A program made the translations under genes and the position numbers. DNA of 64,000 nt from Buddleja alternifolia (lineage: Eukaryota; Streptophyta; Magnoliopsida; Lamiales; Scrophulariaceae), in assembly GCA_019426215.1 (NCBI GenBank), contig CM033408.1, forward strand, positions 6,141,077 through 6,205,076, in the 5' to 3' direction. Below, in pieces: positions 1-10,560 of the stretch. Numbering within the stretch: position 1 is the stretch's first letter; each line of letters opens with the position of its first letter. The notes below the pieces were generated by a model. That model was not told the DNA's origin. It made no database searches and saw only the letters and a program-made list of their open reading frames with translations.

Positions 1-1000
1 ACTATGACTAATTAAAAAGATTTTCCCTTGTATTTTGAGATTACGCGTTTACATACACCCTTCTAGACGAAACTCATCAAACTTGATGAAAATTTTGCAG
101 AAAAGGTACAACTTTAGTTGATGTTTTCAAACATTTTCCAAGAAAATTAGTGATGAACAAATTCCATTAGATTAACTGATGCATATGTCAATTTCCAAAG
201 TAATTATAGGAAATATCTCAGTAATTAGCTGTGGTAACGTAGCCGAGAAGTCAATGTAATTAACCCCGTAACATAAGATAGGGAAAATTGTGATTTTAGT
301 ACTGTTATTAAGAGGGGTTGGCAAAATTAGTCCTCTAAATTATGACAAATAATTTAAGAACAATAAGTTTTCATTTTCGCAATGTAAGATCGGACAAGTC
401 CCGTTACAAATAAGAAAAAGGTGACCATAAAGTGTCATTTGTCAATCACGTCACTATGTAATTTTGGTATTTTCAATTTTGGAGACAAAATTGCACATGT
501 TATGCACGCAAGGATCAAAAATACTATTTTGAACGGCGGAATTGTCATTCTATCTTTATCTACATGACTGAAGTTGCAAGTTTGCCTAACACAAAATTTG
601 CAATTTAGTCATGTAAATTTTATTGAGTGACATTTTTCGTACCTACGTGATGATTTCTCTTCAAAATTGAAAGTTTCCAAATCGAAATGATCATGAACAT
701 ACATTGCATCTACATCAGCAAATTTCCGACCAACTTCATCCTCAATCTTCCTAAATTAGATATTTAGTAACTCAGTGATGAAATCAGGATTTTTGGTTTG
801 AACGGGCGAATAAAAAAAAAGGAGAAAAGCTTGATTGGTTTAGGTTTTGGGAGAGCAAAAATTTAAATTTCAGGCTGATCTTTTGTTTTATTTTTAAATT
901 ACGGGAATAAATGCCACCATAAGCCCCTGACTCCGTTACTAACTATAATTACTGAACTTATTTTGCAATTTTACCAAATAAGAGGAGACACTATAGATCT
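1..1000. other. gene-free AT-rich DNA, possible eroded TIR element
   Basis: No convincing coding sequence. A GGGAAAATTG-type motif near 283 and a roughly inverted counterpart near 960-977 (both reading as 'attttagtac...' sequence on opposite strands) could be ends of an old Mutator-like MITE, but the match is weak and no target duplication is clear. The stretch just downstream of the lipid-transfer gene (about 995-1020) is a short ATATAT tract. Confidence 0.3.
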
Positions 1001-1025
1001 ATATATATGTATATATATATTAATC

Positions 1026-1373
1026 TTACTTGGAGCAATCCACAGTGGTTGAGACTTCAAATGGCAATGAGATCCCACAATTCTTAGGAAGAGCTTTTGC
1101 AAGCTCAGGCTTCAGATTAGTATTCTTCGAGGCATTCTTGAGGCAGTTGCAAGCCGTCTGTTTGTCGGCGGTGGTTGTGGCGGACGAAGCAAGATTTGAG
1201 GCTCCGGAACAGCAAGGCGCTGGCGGCGCTCCGCTCCCACTCTTGAGATAGTTAAGGCATGGACGTATGTCCTTGATCACGTCGCTGCATGTAATTGAAG
1301 CAGCTGGTGCAGCTAAGAAGATGATAGCAAAAACCGCAGCAAAAAGGCGGATTGTAGGGGTTGAAGATCCCAT
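1026..1373 (-). CDS. non-specific lipid-transfer protein, type 1
   Basis: This encodes a 115-residue secreted protein of the plant nsLTP1 family, which binds fatty acids and other lipids in a hydrophobic tunnel and acts at the cell wall or cuticle. Residues 1-26 form a signal peptide (hydrophobic LFAAVFAIIFLAA core, AAS cleavage context), leaving a mature chain of about 89 residues. All eight family cysteines are present: C29, C39, C54-C55, C75-x-C77, C99 and C113, with spacing C-X9-C-X14-CC-X19-C-X-C-X21-C-X13-C, the type 1 pattern. The start is the only Met ahead of the signal peptide and has a good plant context (AACCATGG). A TATA box lies about 90 bp upstream. Many nsLTP1 genes have an intron just before the stop codon, and here the stop overlaps a GTAAGA donor-like sequence, so the true C-terminus may differ by a few residues. 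The gene appears intact. Substrate and tissue cannot be read from the sequence. Confidence 0.93.
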   Translation of the reverse strand: MGSSTPTIRLFAAVFAIIFLAAPAASITCSDVIKDIRPCLNYLKSGSGAPPAPCCSGASNLASSATTTADKQTACNCLKNASKNTNLKPELAKALPKNCGISLPFEVSTTVDCSK

Positions 1374-1461
1374 GGTTAAGTAAAGGATAAGTTGGAGATG
1401 CTATGGAGAAGTAAGGAAAGAAAGAAAATTGAGATGGTCTAGTATTTAAGTTGATTATGGC

Positions 1462-1469
1462 TTTTTATA
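1462..1469 (-). promoter_or_regulatory. TATA box of the lipid-transfer protein gene
   Basis: On the minus strand this reads CTATAAAAAG, about 90 bp before the ATG at 1373. That leaves room for a 5' leader of some 55-60 nt, normal for a small plant gene. The leader region is A/C-rich with no upstream ATG seen. Confidence 0.6.
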
Positions 1470-1479
1470 GGCGAGTTGT

Positions 1480-3780
1480 GGAGCACTTCCAAATTGAAAA
1501 TATGTGTATGGATCGAGTATTCAACACCAAACAGTTTAAATTAAACCATATTTGCATCTTAATGAAGCGACGTGGCTTTATCGAGATCATTTGGTGTACA
1601 ACCACCCGGTCCATACAAGCATTTTCCCTTCCATTACTCTATTCTGTCTTAGTTTTGATGTTGTATTATTCGTTGCAAATGCACGTCAAGTATATATTGG
1701 AAAATCATAATTTTGGTATGGTTCGGTCAAATTTAAATATAATTTACAAAGCAAGTGAATTGCACTTGTAATGTGATTGATCACTAAAAAAGTGAACTAT
1801 ACATGGTTCCCCAATTAAGTCAGGGTTAGAATTTCCTATTTTATGTTCAAAAAAACTGTTTTATATACTTTTTATATGTGCTTTTGGCATGGAATATAAG
1901 ATCAAGCATCAATTAAAATAAAGAATTTGAACTGCAATTAAAGGGCTATACGTAGAAAATTGTATTTTAAGTTTAAAAAATTAGGCTACATGCAATTTTG
2001 ATCTCATAACTTAGATTATGTGTCTAACTTTGGTTCCGATGTGGAAGTAGCTCAATTAACGTTGCAAGAAAGGCAACAATTACTTAAGTTATGGGACCGA
2101 AAATGCAATTTTTCGAACTATCCGGACTCATGAAAGTTTGTTGCAAACAAAAATGTTGAGTGGTTGAGTGCAAGAAAGTTGAACTATGTCTTTTAGAATT
2201 AGATTTCCAATATGAAAGTCAAACTTTAGTGTGCTCAAGGACAAAGGGAGAAGGATCATAAGTTTAAGCTAATGCAGCTGTGGTGCTTAACTTGCAGCAC
2301 TAAACATAAACCTACTCCTCATTCTATTGTTTATTGTTGACATATTAAACCAACTTTTTTGGTTATGGGTGATAAACTTAAGTTGATTGATCAAATATAT
2401 GTATTAAAATGATATGATTGATAGAGAAAATAAAAAAATGGAGACTTATACAATCTACATATATACATGTTCTATCACAGATTTGCCCAGCTGTTATCGA
2501 CAAAAAATTGAATTGTCACATCTTGAAATTCATTGAAAAATGCAGTTTCTTGCCGCTTTTAACAAACTAGCTCAATAGTGCTTGCGAATATTAAATTGTT
2601 GAGATAATGACTATGGTAATGTGGTGTTAATTCATTTATTTGAGTCGGTAGAAGGTTACTAGGGTTTGTGGGGTATGATACAAATTAAATGAAGCACTCA
2701 ACATAAAGAGTTCCAAGAGTAATTCGGTTATTTAACAATAGTAATTTGTCAATTATACATAGATGTATTCGAATGTTACAGTCTATAATATATATATAAA
2801 ATTCACTAATGCAGCTGTGGACGTAGCAATTCTCCGACGAGCAATATAAACACTATCTCCCGTGCGTTTGATTTTATTTCCAGTATTCTTTTTTAGTAAC
2901 TAATAATAAAATTTATGTCCAGAAAAATGTAGGATCAGAATAATCAAATTAGCGGGAAAAAAAGGGGATCAAAATAATCAAGAAATTCCGGAACATTAGA
3001 GCAAAGCGTTGTTATAGAGCGAATGAACAAAAAGAGATAGGTAAGGAACAAAAGGGCAGATTCTCCTTAGTGATAGCTAGAATGTTATTTGTCTTGCGAA
3101 AGAATGTCGTGTGTTATTCGAGGACAATGCACATTCAATTGAAGTATCATCATACTCAAAAATTGATTAAAATGGAATCTTGTCATTCAAGAAGTTACTT
3201 GGTACAAAGACCCCATCATGACATATCGATCAAGGAAGTTACCACCGAGAAATTGGCGTGTACCTCGCCTCAGTTAGCCACTTAGACTTTAGTATTTGGG
3301 ATGATGAGGCGCGTGCCACTCTAGAGAATGATGGACAATGGTGAGGTGAAAAGTATGAGAGTGTAGTGTTGAGTTAAGCTTTATGACGAGTCTTTAGGAG
3401 ATTGATGGGTTTATAAAGTTGGATCAAAATAATCAAGATAACCGAGAAATTGCAACAAGTGAATGTTGTACGTTGGGGCTCATAATGAAGCCAAGTTGTG
3501 GCACCAATCACACTTGAAGGCTCGCACCACGGCGCCAGAGGCCTCTGAGCTATGGCGCCCCTTTCTAGAAGGCTGCAGTGAGCTTGAGGAAGTGTTCCCC
3601 ACTCCCTGGCGCCCTTTAGAGCGCATCGCCGATCCTAGATATGAGTAGCGGCATGGTGACTCGTGAAATTATTCGTCGTGTGGATTTGTGATTCTTGTTC
3701 TCCAAGCCTTTAATCTATAAATATTGGAACTTCTGTTATATTATGTATCACTTCAAAATATCAATAAAAGATCTCTACCA
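1480..3780. other. intergenic DNA without recognisable genes
   Basis: Short open frames here have no recognisable protein features. Around 1970-2130 two stretches resemble each other in inverted orientation ('gcaattttgatctcataactta' type versus 'taagttatgggaccgaaaatgc' type), suggesting a small old MITE. Around 3430-3660 is a locally GC-rich patch with no clear identity. Confidence 0.4.
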
Positions 3781-4164
3781 ACTACAAAAAATATAAGATA
3801 TTAGTGACAAAATGTCAAGTGACAATGTCTCTAACACATCAAAGTTGTCAGTAATTATAAATTTTTAGTGATTAGAATTTTTGTTTTGTTACTTATTTTA
3901 CATATTCAGGATTGACAAGATTTGTATAGAAATTATTTTTTGATAATTAATAACAAAGAATTTGTTGTCACTATTGACAATTATTGACATACCTTTAGCG
4001 ACAGCAAATATAGTTGTCACTGTATTTGTGTTGTCATTACACATGTGTCACTAATTGCCTTATTGTGACAACACAAAAATTATTGTCACTCATTTTGTGT
4101 ATCTAATTACAATTTTCACATTATCACTTCAAATTTTATCACATATATTATTTTTTGTTGTACT
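3781..4164. mobile_element. MITE copy 1 (ACTACAA/TTGTAGT-type ends, GTGACAA-rich)
   Basis: A 384-bp non-coding element. Its left end (ACTACAAAAAATAT...) matches the inverse of its right end (AGTACAACAAAAAATAAT...). The interior repeatedly carries the words TTGTCACTA and TAGTGACAA in both orientations, so it could fold on itself. The same arrangement recurs at 7084-7483, which shows this is a dispersed repeat and not unique sequence. No target duplication is clear, so ends are approximate. Confidence 0.65.
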
Positions 4165-4429
4165 GTAATGTGATCGTGGATGTAAGTATCATTGGCGAAA
4201 CCGCATAACATCTTGTATCTCTTAGGTTGTGTTTGGATTGATGGATTTGGGGCTAGGGATTTCAAATCCCCAACTCAAATTCATTTTTTGTTGTTTGGCT
4301 CGAATTCTAAATGTATGGATTTCAAATCCCTTTTGGACTGAGTGGATTTAAAAGTAATTCCAATGGAGTTCAAATCCACTCCCACTAAGTCATTTGAAAT
4401 CCACTTGAATTAAAATCTACACACTTTTT

Positions 4430-5722
4430 ACACATTACACATTTTTTACACACATTGCACACATTTACACATACAAAGCACATATTTTCACACAAAATGC
4501 ACATTTCTTAAACACACTACATATTTTTTACACACGCTAAATATTTTTTACACACATTGCACACATTTTCACACACAATGCATATTTTTTACACTCACTA
4601 CATACATTTTCACACACAATGCACACTTTTTACGCACACAACATACGTTTTACACGCACTACATATTTTTTGCACACACAACACATTTTTTACACACGCT
4701 GCACACATTTTCACACACAATGCACACTTTTTACACACATTGCACATATTTTCACACACAATCCATACTTTTAACACACACTGCATGTATTTTCACATAC
4801 AATCCACACTTTTAACATACACATTTAAACATACAGAGCACACATTTTACACATACTATACACATTTTCACACACAATGCATACTTCTTACACACATTAC
4901 ATATTTTTACACATACTGCACATATTTTTATACACAATACACATTTTTTACACACAATGCACATCTTTTATATACACTACATATTTTTTACACACATTGC
5001 ATATATTTTCACACACAATGCACACTTTTACACTCAATGCACACATTTTCACACATAATGCACACTTTTTATTCACACAACACACTTTTTACACTTACTC
5101 CATACGTTTTACACACACTGCACTTATTTTCACACACAATGCATACTTTGTACACATACTCCATACTTTTTACACACATCACTCACATTTTCATACATAA
5201 TGCACATTATTAACACAAACTACATAATTTTTACACTAACAACACACTTTTTATATACATTGTACACATTTTCACACACACCACACATTTTTACACACAC
5301 TACATATATTTACACACACATTGTGCACTTCTTACACACACAACACACTTACTACATGCACTGCACACTTTTATACATTTTTTACACACACTGCACACAT
5401 TTACATACACACTACACACTTTTTACACAGACTACACACATTTACACACATACTACATACATTTACACACACTGCATACATTTCACATGCACTACACACT
5501 TTTTGCACGCATTTACATACACTTCATATTTTTACACACACTGCACATATTTTTTTTACACACACTGCACATATTTTTACACACACTACTCATTTTTTAC
5601 ATACACAACACACATTTTACACACATTGTACATTTAAACATACACATCACACTATTTATATAAGTTGCACACATTTTACACACTTGTTACTCACATTACA
5701 CATTTTTACACACACGCTGCAC
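4430..5722. repeat. left arm: degenerate TACACACA/TTTT array
   Basis: About 1.3 kb of strand-biased sequence in which blocks such as TTTTTACACACA and CACAATGCACA alternate in a loose unit of roughly 20-45 bp. It is not a pure microsatellite, since units differ by point changes and length. There are almost no G residues except in the recurrent TGCA. Confidence 0.8.
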
Positions 5723-5725
5723 TGC

Positions 5726-6650
5726 TACAGTGTGTGTAAAAATGTGTTGTGTGTGTGTAAAATATTTGTAGTGTGTAAATATGTGTCAAAAATGTGTAGT
5801 GTATAAAAAATATATAGTGTGTGTGTAAATAGTGTGTAGTGTATGAAAAAGTGTTATATGTGTGTGCGAACGTATGTAGCGTGAAGTGTGTTTTAATTTG
5901 TGTAAATGTATGTAGTTTGTGTAAAAAATGTGTGACGTGGGTGTAAATGTGTGTAAAAAGTGTGTTGTGTGTGTAAATGTGTCTAGTATGTGTGTAAATA
6001 TGTGTGCAAAAAGTGTGCATTGTGTGTATATATGTGTGTAAAAAATGTGTAGTGTATGAAATAATTGTGCATTGTGTGCAATTGTGTGTTGTGTGTGTAA
6101 AAAGTGTGAAGTGTGGATAAAAAGTGTGCAGTGTGTGTACAATATGTGCAATATGTAAATGTGTGTAGTGTGTGTGTAAATGTGTGGTGTATATAAAAAA
6201 TGTGTAGTGTGTGAGTAAATGTGTTTAGCGTGTGTAAGAAGTGTGTTGTGTGCCGAAAAAGTGTTATGTGTGTAAAATATGTGCAGTGTGTGTAAATGTG
6301 TATAGCGTGTGTGGTGTGTGTGTAAATGTGTGCAGTAAATGTAAAAAGTGTCATGTGTTTAAAAAATGTATAGCGTGTGTGAAAATATGTGTAGTGTATG
6401 TAAATGTGTGTAGTAAGTGTGTGCGAAAAGCGTGTTGTGCGTAAAAGTGTTATGTGTGTGTGTAAATTGTGTGTAATAAATGTGTTGTGTGTGTAAGAAG
6501 TGTACAATGTGTGCTAACAGTATGCAGTGGTGTAAAAAATGTGTAGTGTGTGTAAAAGCGTGTTGTGTGTGTAAAAAGTGTACAGTGTGTGTAAAATGTG
6601 TGCCAGGTGTGTAGTGTGTGTAAATGTGTGCAGTGTATGTAAAATATTTT
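5726..6650. repeat. right arm: inverse TGTGTGTAAA array
   Basis: The composition flips abruptly at about 5722-5728 (centre near CTGCACTGCTACAG) to the complementary words GTGTGTAAAAA and TGTGTAGTGTG. It continues about 0.92 kb until the AT-rich tail at 6650. It is shorter than the left arm, so the palindrome is imperfect. Confidence 0.8.
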
Positions 6651-6989
6651 TTAACAATTAATTATATAAAAAATAAAATAAAATATTTAAGGATTTGAAA
6701 TACTTTAGGATTTATAGCCAAACAATGAAATTGAAATACATAGATTTGGAAATTCTTTTATAAATCCACATATATATATAGCCAAACAAGGGATTTTTAA
6801 TAGTGTGGATTTCGAATTTAAGGAGTTTGAAATCTATTCATTTCAAACCCCTTGCCAAATCCAAATCCAAATCCAAATCCATCAATCCAAACCTTATATG
6901 CTTATTTTAACCTTCAAAATGATTTCTTTCTAGTTAAATTCCTAACAATTCAAAGATACTGTGTGCAAAAATACAAGCACAATAAGAAG

Positions 6990-7769
6990 GGGAAAAAAAT
7001 TCATTTTTGGTCCTATAGGAGTTCGGCCAAAACACTTTTAGTCCCATAAGATATTTTTTGACACTTTTGGTCCCATTAGACTCACATTACAAAAAAATAA
7101 TACATTAATGACAAAATGTCAAGTGACAATGTAAAAGTTGTCACTAATTGTAAATTTTTAGTGACAAGATTTTTTGTTTTGTCACAAGAATAAATTTTAC
7201 ATTTTTAATAGTGACAATATTTGTATAAAAGTTGTCACTTTTAATATTTAGTGACAAGGAATTTGTTGTCACTATTGAGTGATAACTTAGTGACAACAAT
7301 TATAGTTGTCACTCTATTTGTGTTGTCACTATACATGTGTCACTAATTGTCAATAATGACAACTTTAATGAAACTTTTGCCACTAAAAATTCTTTTTGTG
7401 ATAAAACAAAAATTATTATCACTTATATATGTATTTAGTGACAATTTTAACATTGTCACTAACATTATTTTTTGTTGTAATGTCAAAATATAACACTTTT
7501 GGTCCCGAAAGTTAAAAAATTAACGAAAAATGGCAAGTGTTTTGGATTGTTGGGGACCAAAAATGAATTTAATTTAGAATTTTAATTTTATATTCCACTC
7601 ATTCTAATCGAGTGTATGTCTCACGTTGGTATTTTCGGTCCAAATACATACTGTTGGGATCAAAAGTATCACATTTTGAATCCAATAGGACCAAATGTAT
7701 TAAAAAAAATTCTATGAGACAAAAAGTGTTTTGGCCGAACTCCTATAGGTCCAAATGTGATATTTTCCC
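6990..7769. mobile_element. Mutator-like MITE with 9-bp target duplication
   Basis: A 780-bp non-coding element. The left terminus begins GGGAAAAAAATTCATTTTTG and the inverse of the right terminus begins GGGAAAATATCACATTTGGA. Both continue into the same stretch around CCTATAGGAGTTCGGCCAAA, giving inverted repeats of more than 50 bp. The flanks are perfect direct repeats AATAAGAAG at 6981-6989 and 7770-7778. The 9-bp duplication and GGGAAAA-type ends fit Mutator-like elements. It has been invaded by another MITE (7084-7483). A relative with similar termini lies at 33706-34056. Confidence 0.82.
7084..7483. mobile_element. MITE copy 2, nested in the Mutator-like MITE
   Basis: About 400 bp, related to the element at 3781-4164 by the shared order of TAGTGACAA/TTGTCACTA words and the opening ATGACAAAATGTCAAGTGAC. 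The left end ACATTACAAAAAAATAATAC mirrors the right end (inverse ACATTACAACAAAAAATAAT). It interrupts the spacer between the two arms of the surrounding element, so it inserted later. Non-coding. Confidence 0.72.
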
Positions 7770-7789
7770 AATAAGAAGGGGAAAATAAT

Positions 7790-9355
7790 TAATTGCACTT
7801 GAAGAATCTTTCCAAAACTAACCAATTACTTCACCAAATCAAACGGTAATAAAAGAAAATCAAATTACTTTTGGTCTCTATAACTTTCAGTAGTATGTGT
7901 GAAATTTACCTCTCAACCACCACAAGAAGAGATGGCAAAAGGAGTTTGAACTTTGAACAGCAAGATAATGAAGGATGGCCATAGGAATGCAACTTAAGTT
8001 TTACACTTCTCTATGCACACATCAAAGGTAGATATTAGGGAATGTCACGGAGGAAAAATGATCAACATTTATCAGAATTCGTGCACAATAATAATAAAAA
8101 AAGAATTACAATATTAGTCCCATAAAATAGGTTGTTTCTGCAATTTTAGCCCCACTCTTTTCAAATTTACAAGTCTTTTTTTTAAAGAAAAATCGGTCTT
8201 ATATATCATTCAATCGAAAGTTTACAACGTCTGAAACAATTCAATTCATATCGACTCAAACGATGTAGTAAGAACATCTGAAACACCAATTATCAAGTTT
8301 CTTGAAGATAACAAATCTTAAGAACTTACAAACAAACACAAGAAAACTCTTGTGTTCAAGACCACACTCTTATTCAAGAGAGAAATCAAACTCTCATTCG
8401 AGAGAGAAAATAAAAGTTAAACACAAACATAAAATATTATCTAAAACCTTGTTTATTGTCCGTTTTCATCTCGTCAGATCCACATCTGTCTCATTAGATC
8501 CATCCATGTCTCGTTAGATATGAAGTTGGGATACATAATTTGAAGCAATGTGCTCCAACCCAATCCGCCGATAATGATGTTGACAATAGTGTTGATGAAG
8601 GTAACCACCTCACCAAACCATCATCGGTGGAAAAGAAGAGAAGAAAAAATTAGGGTTTGAGTGTTAAGAAAAGGAGAGAGATTCTTTAGGAGTTTAGGTG
8701 TTTGTTTTTCTAGTCAATTAGCATGTCTACAAAGTTACAAGTTTAGTCCCACAAAAACACATTTCTTTGTAATTCTAGTCGTATCTGTTAAAATTCAAAG
8801 AGACCGTTAGTTTGGTCACGTGCATGTGCACGTAGCTATTACTTAATTTACGTAGATTTCACAAAATTCTCAATAACGCGTATATGTCATTTGTGAAATT
8901 CCATCTCATTTTTCACGGATGAAACCAACATTGCAATAAGTAATAATGAAAAAAAGAAGAATCCAATGAGATTTATTTTTGCAACTTTGAAAATAATAGA
9001 ACTAAAGTTGAAATAGATTCAATTTTCCCAATAAAAACTAGTGGTAATTACTTTGTCAGAGGCACTTTGTTAATGTTGTATTGTCCTTTGCTTCGTAAAT
9101 TTAGACTTTAAAATAAAATAAAAAATTTCATTAAAAAAATAAATAAATAAGTACCCAAAAAAAAGTTAGAAACCCATAATAGTTTGCTCACTCTACAAAT
9201 ATGCATACTTAAAAGGGGGTTGGTTAATCAATTTTGTTTAATTAGATTGGAATAGACCAACCAAAATAAAATGACATTTCACCACATAAACAAAAGCTCA
9301 AAAATAGACATTACCCTATACTTAAGAATCCAAAACTCAATTTCACTTTAGGTAA
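7790..9355. other. intergenic DNA without recognisable genes
   Basis: AT-rich DNA with 'ttagtcccataaaa'-type phrases near 8115, 8740 and (inverse sense) 9010. Such phrases are common in Mutator-like MITEs, but no pair of ends with a duplication could be established. Short open frames such as the one at 8302-8517 show no protein character. Confidence 0.4.
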
Positions 9356-9360
9356 ATAGA

Positions 9361-9369
9361 TTTATATAC
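9361..9369 (+). promoter_or_regulatory. TATA box of the 9420 gene
   Basis: TTTATATAC lies about 50 bp before the ATG at 9420, the right distance for a short leader. The leader is A-rich and ends AAAACAAAATGG, a favourable plant start context. Confidence 0.45.
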
Positions 9370-9419
9370 AAAGAAATAACTTTAATATTCTACAACAATT
9401 TTTCTCCAAGGAAAACAAA

Positions 9420-9842
9420 ATGGGAAGCCAAAACAAACCCCATTACAACATTTCCATGTCAAGAAGAACAAGAAAACAGCCTCTGAATCTCAAAATAGAG
9501 CCTCAAGAGAGTTCTGAAGAGGATGAGAAAGAAAAGTTCATAATAAGCAGCAGATTAGAGAAGGATTTTAAGAAGCAGAAAAGCTTGAAACAGCTTATTG
9601 AAAGCCGCTGTTCACTTGCACAACGCTTTAGAGAAGAAGAGCAGGAGAAGCAGAAGCAGAAGCAGAAGGATATTGTGGTTAGAGAACAAGATGAAGATGG
9701 CTTTAAAGGTACTGTGAAATGGAAAAGAATTGTAAGAAATTATACTGAAGTTCTTACACATTTGATCAAGGTAAAGCAAGAATCCTATGTTATGTCATGG
9801 GGCAAACACGCGTCATCAGTTAAGCTTATTAAACACAAGTGA
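9420..9842 (+). CDS. small Lys/Glu/Gln-rich protein of unknown function
   Basis: A 140-codon single-exon frame. I do not recognise the family with certainty. The N-terminus is basic (RRTRK at 15-19). Residues 27-45 are acidic and mixed-charge (SSEEDEKEK). Residues 69-90 are a Glu/Gln/Lys-rich likely helix (REEEQEKQKQKQK). The C-terminal part (95-120) has an aromatic and basic block, TVKWKRIVRNYTEVLTHLIK, that looks like the conserved core of a small plant protein. There is no signal peptide or membrane segment, so a cytosolic or nuclear location is likely. It is probably real because of its position between a TATA box and a clean stop, its good start context, and protein-like codon use in AT-rich DNA where random frames of this length are rarer. 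A small nuclear regulator or an orphan gene are both possible. Confidence 0.6.
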   Translation: MGSQNKPHYNISMSRRTRKQPLNLKIEPQESSEEDEKEKFIISSRLEKDFKKQKSLKQLIESRCSLAQRFREEEQEKQKQKQKDIVVREQDEDGFKGTVKWKRIVRNYTEVLTHLIKVKQESYVMSWGKHASSVKLIKHK

Positions 9843-10560
9843 ATGTTGGCGAAAGTTTTACTTTAGATCAGGTTTTATCGAAATTTTAAGTCAACCACTT
9901 TGATGCATTTCGAGGAGATTGATCAGTCACGATATGAGTGTTATTACTTTGTGATTAGATGGGTCCGACCACTCTGATTCATTCAGGAATTCTCTATGAA
10001 ATTGTGTAGATGTGAACATTATATGCTGATGAAAACATATATACATTAAAACAAGCAAAGTATTGTAAGATTGATTAAGATGCGCATTTGCATTTGGAAA
10101 GATTCGAGCTTGAACCTGATTAGGCCGAATTTAAATATAATTCACAAGTCGACTGACCATCACATAGCAAACGTAATTCACGATCGTCTTGTAGATTACT
10201 CATCTTATTCGACTAAACCAAACATGGATGGATTTGCATCCTAGGAATAGGCGCGGAAAAATCGCAGGAGTATTTTACTTTAGAATTAGATGTACGCTAA
10301 ATACTGTGATGGAATTTTGTTAATCCAATGCGAGCCAAAGAATTGCATGGCATACTTCAAAAAAAAAATAAAAAAATCATAACTTTGTATCCTGACATAA
10401 TCATAATTATTCATATGGCGAAATTGACGTATATTTGCTATAAATATATAATTATAACTATATCGTAACCTAGAATGTTGAAACTCCCCAAAAGAGCATA
10501 TTGGAATCACTTGTTACATGAGTTTAAAAAGAACACATTGGAATCACTAGTTACATGCAT
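9843..10560. other. 3' flank of the 9420 gene and intergenic DNA
   Basis: No further coding sequence. The first 200 bp is the probable 3' untranslated region. The rest is unremarkable AT-rich DNA with a local direct repeat, 'cattggaatcact.gttacatg', at about 10500 and 10537. Confidence 0.4.

Larger units (their letters stand above)
4225..6893. mobile_element. giant Tourist-like (PIF/Harbinger-type) foldback element
   Basis: The left end reads GGTTGTGTTTGGATTGATGG after a TTA (4222-4224). The right end reads CCATCAATCCAAACC followed by TTA (6894-6896). Inverted termini starting with GG and a TTA duplication are the signature of Tourist/PIF-Harbinger MITEs. Next to each terminus are matching stretches about GGATTTGAAATC and the 'gccaaac/gtttggc' motif. 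Almost all the interior is two opposing arrays: about 4430-5722 is built of TACACACA..TTTT words, and about 5726-6650 of TGTGTGTAAA words, the inverse. The element could form a hairpin well over 1 kb per arm. At 2.67 kb it is far longer than an ordinary MITE of this class. It has no transposase; long open frames inside are by-products of the repeat. Confidence 0.75.

Noticed and set aside
1030..1251. Plus-strand frame over the lipid-transfer gene
   Set aside because: It is antisense to the cysteine-patterned nsLTP frame and has no family features.
4557..6507. Several long open frames of Thr-His-Phe-Tyr repeats on both strands
   Set aside because: They are translations of the TACACACA/TGTGTGTAAA arrays of the foldback element. 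They exist in more than one frame and have no protein character.
4430..6650. Regularly spaced repeat resembling a CRISPR array
   Set aside because: Units are degenerate, with no unique spacers, and lie inside a plant transposon.
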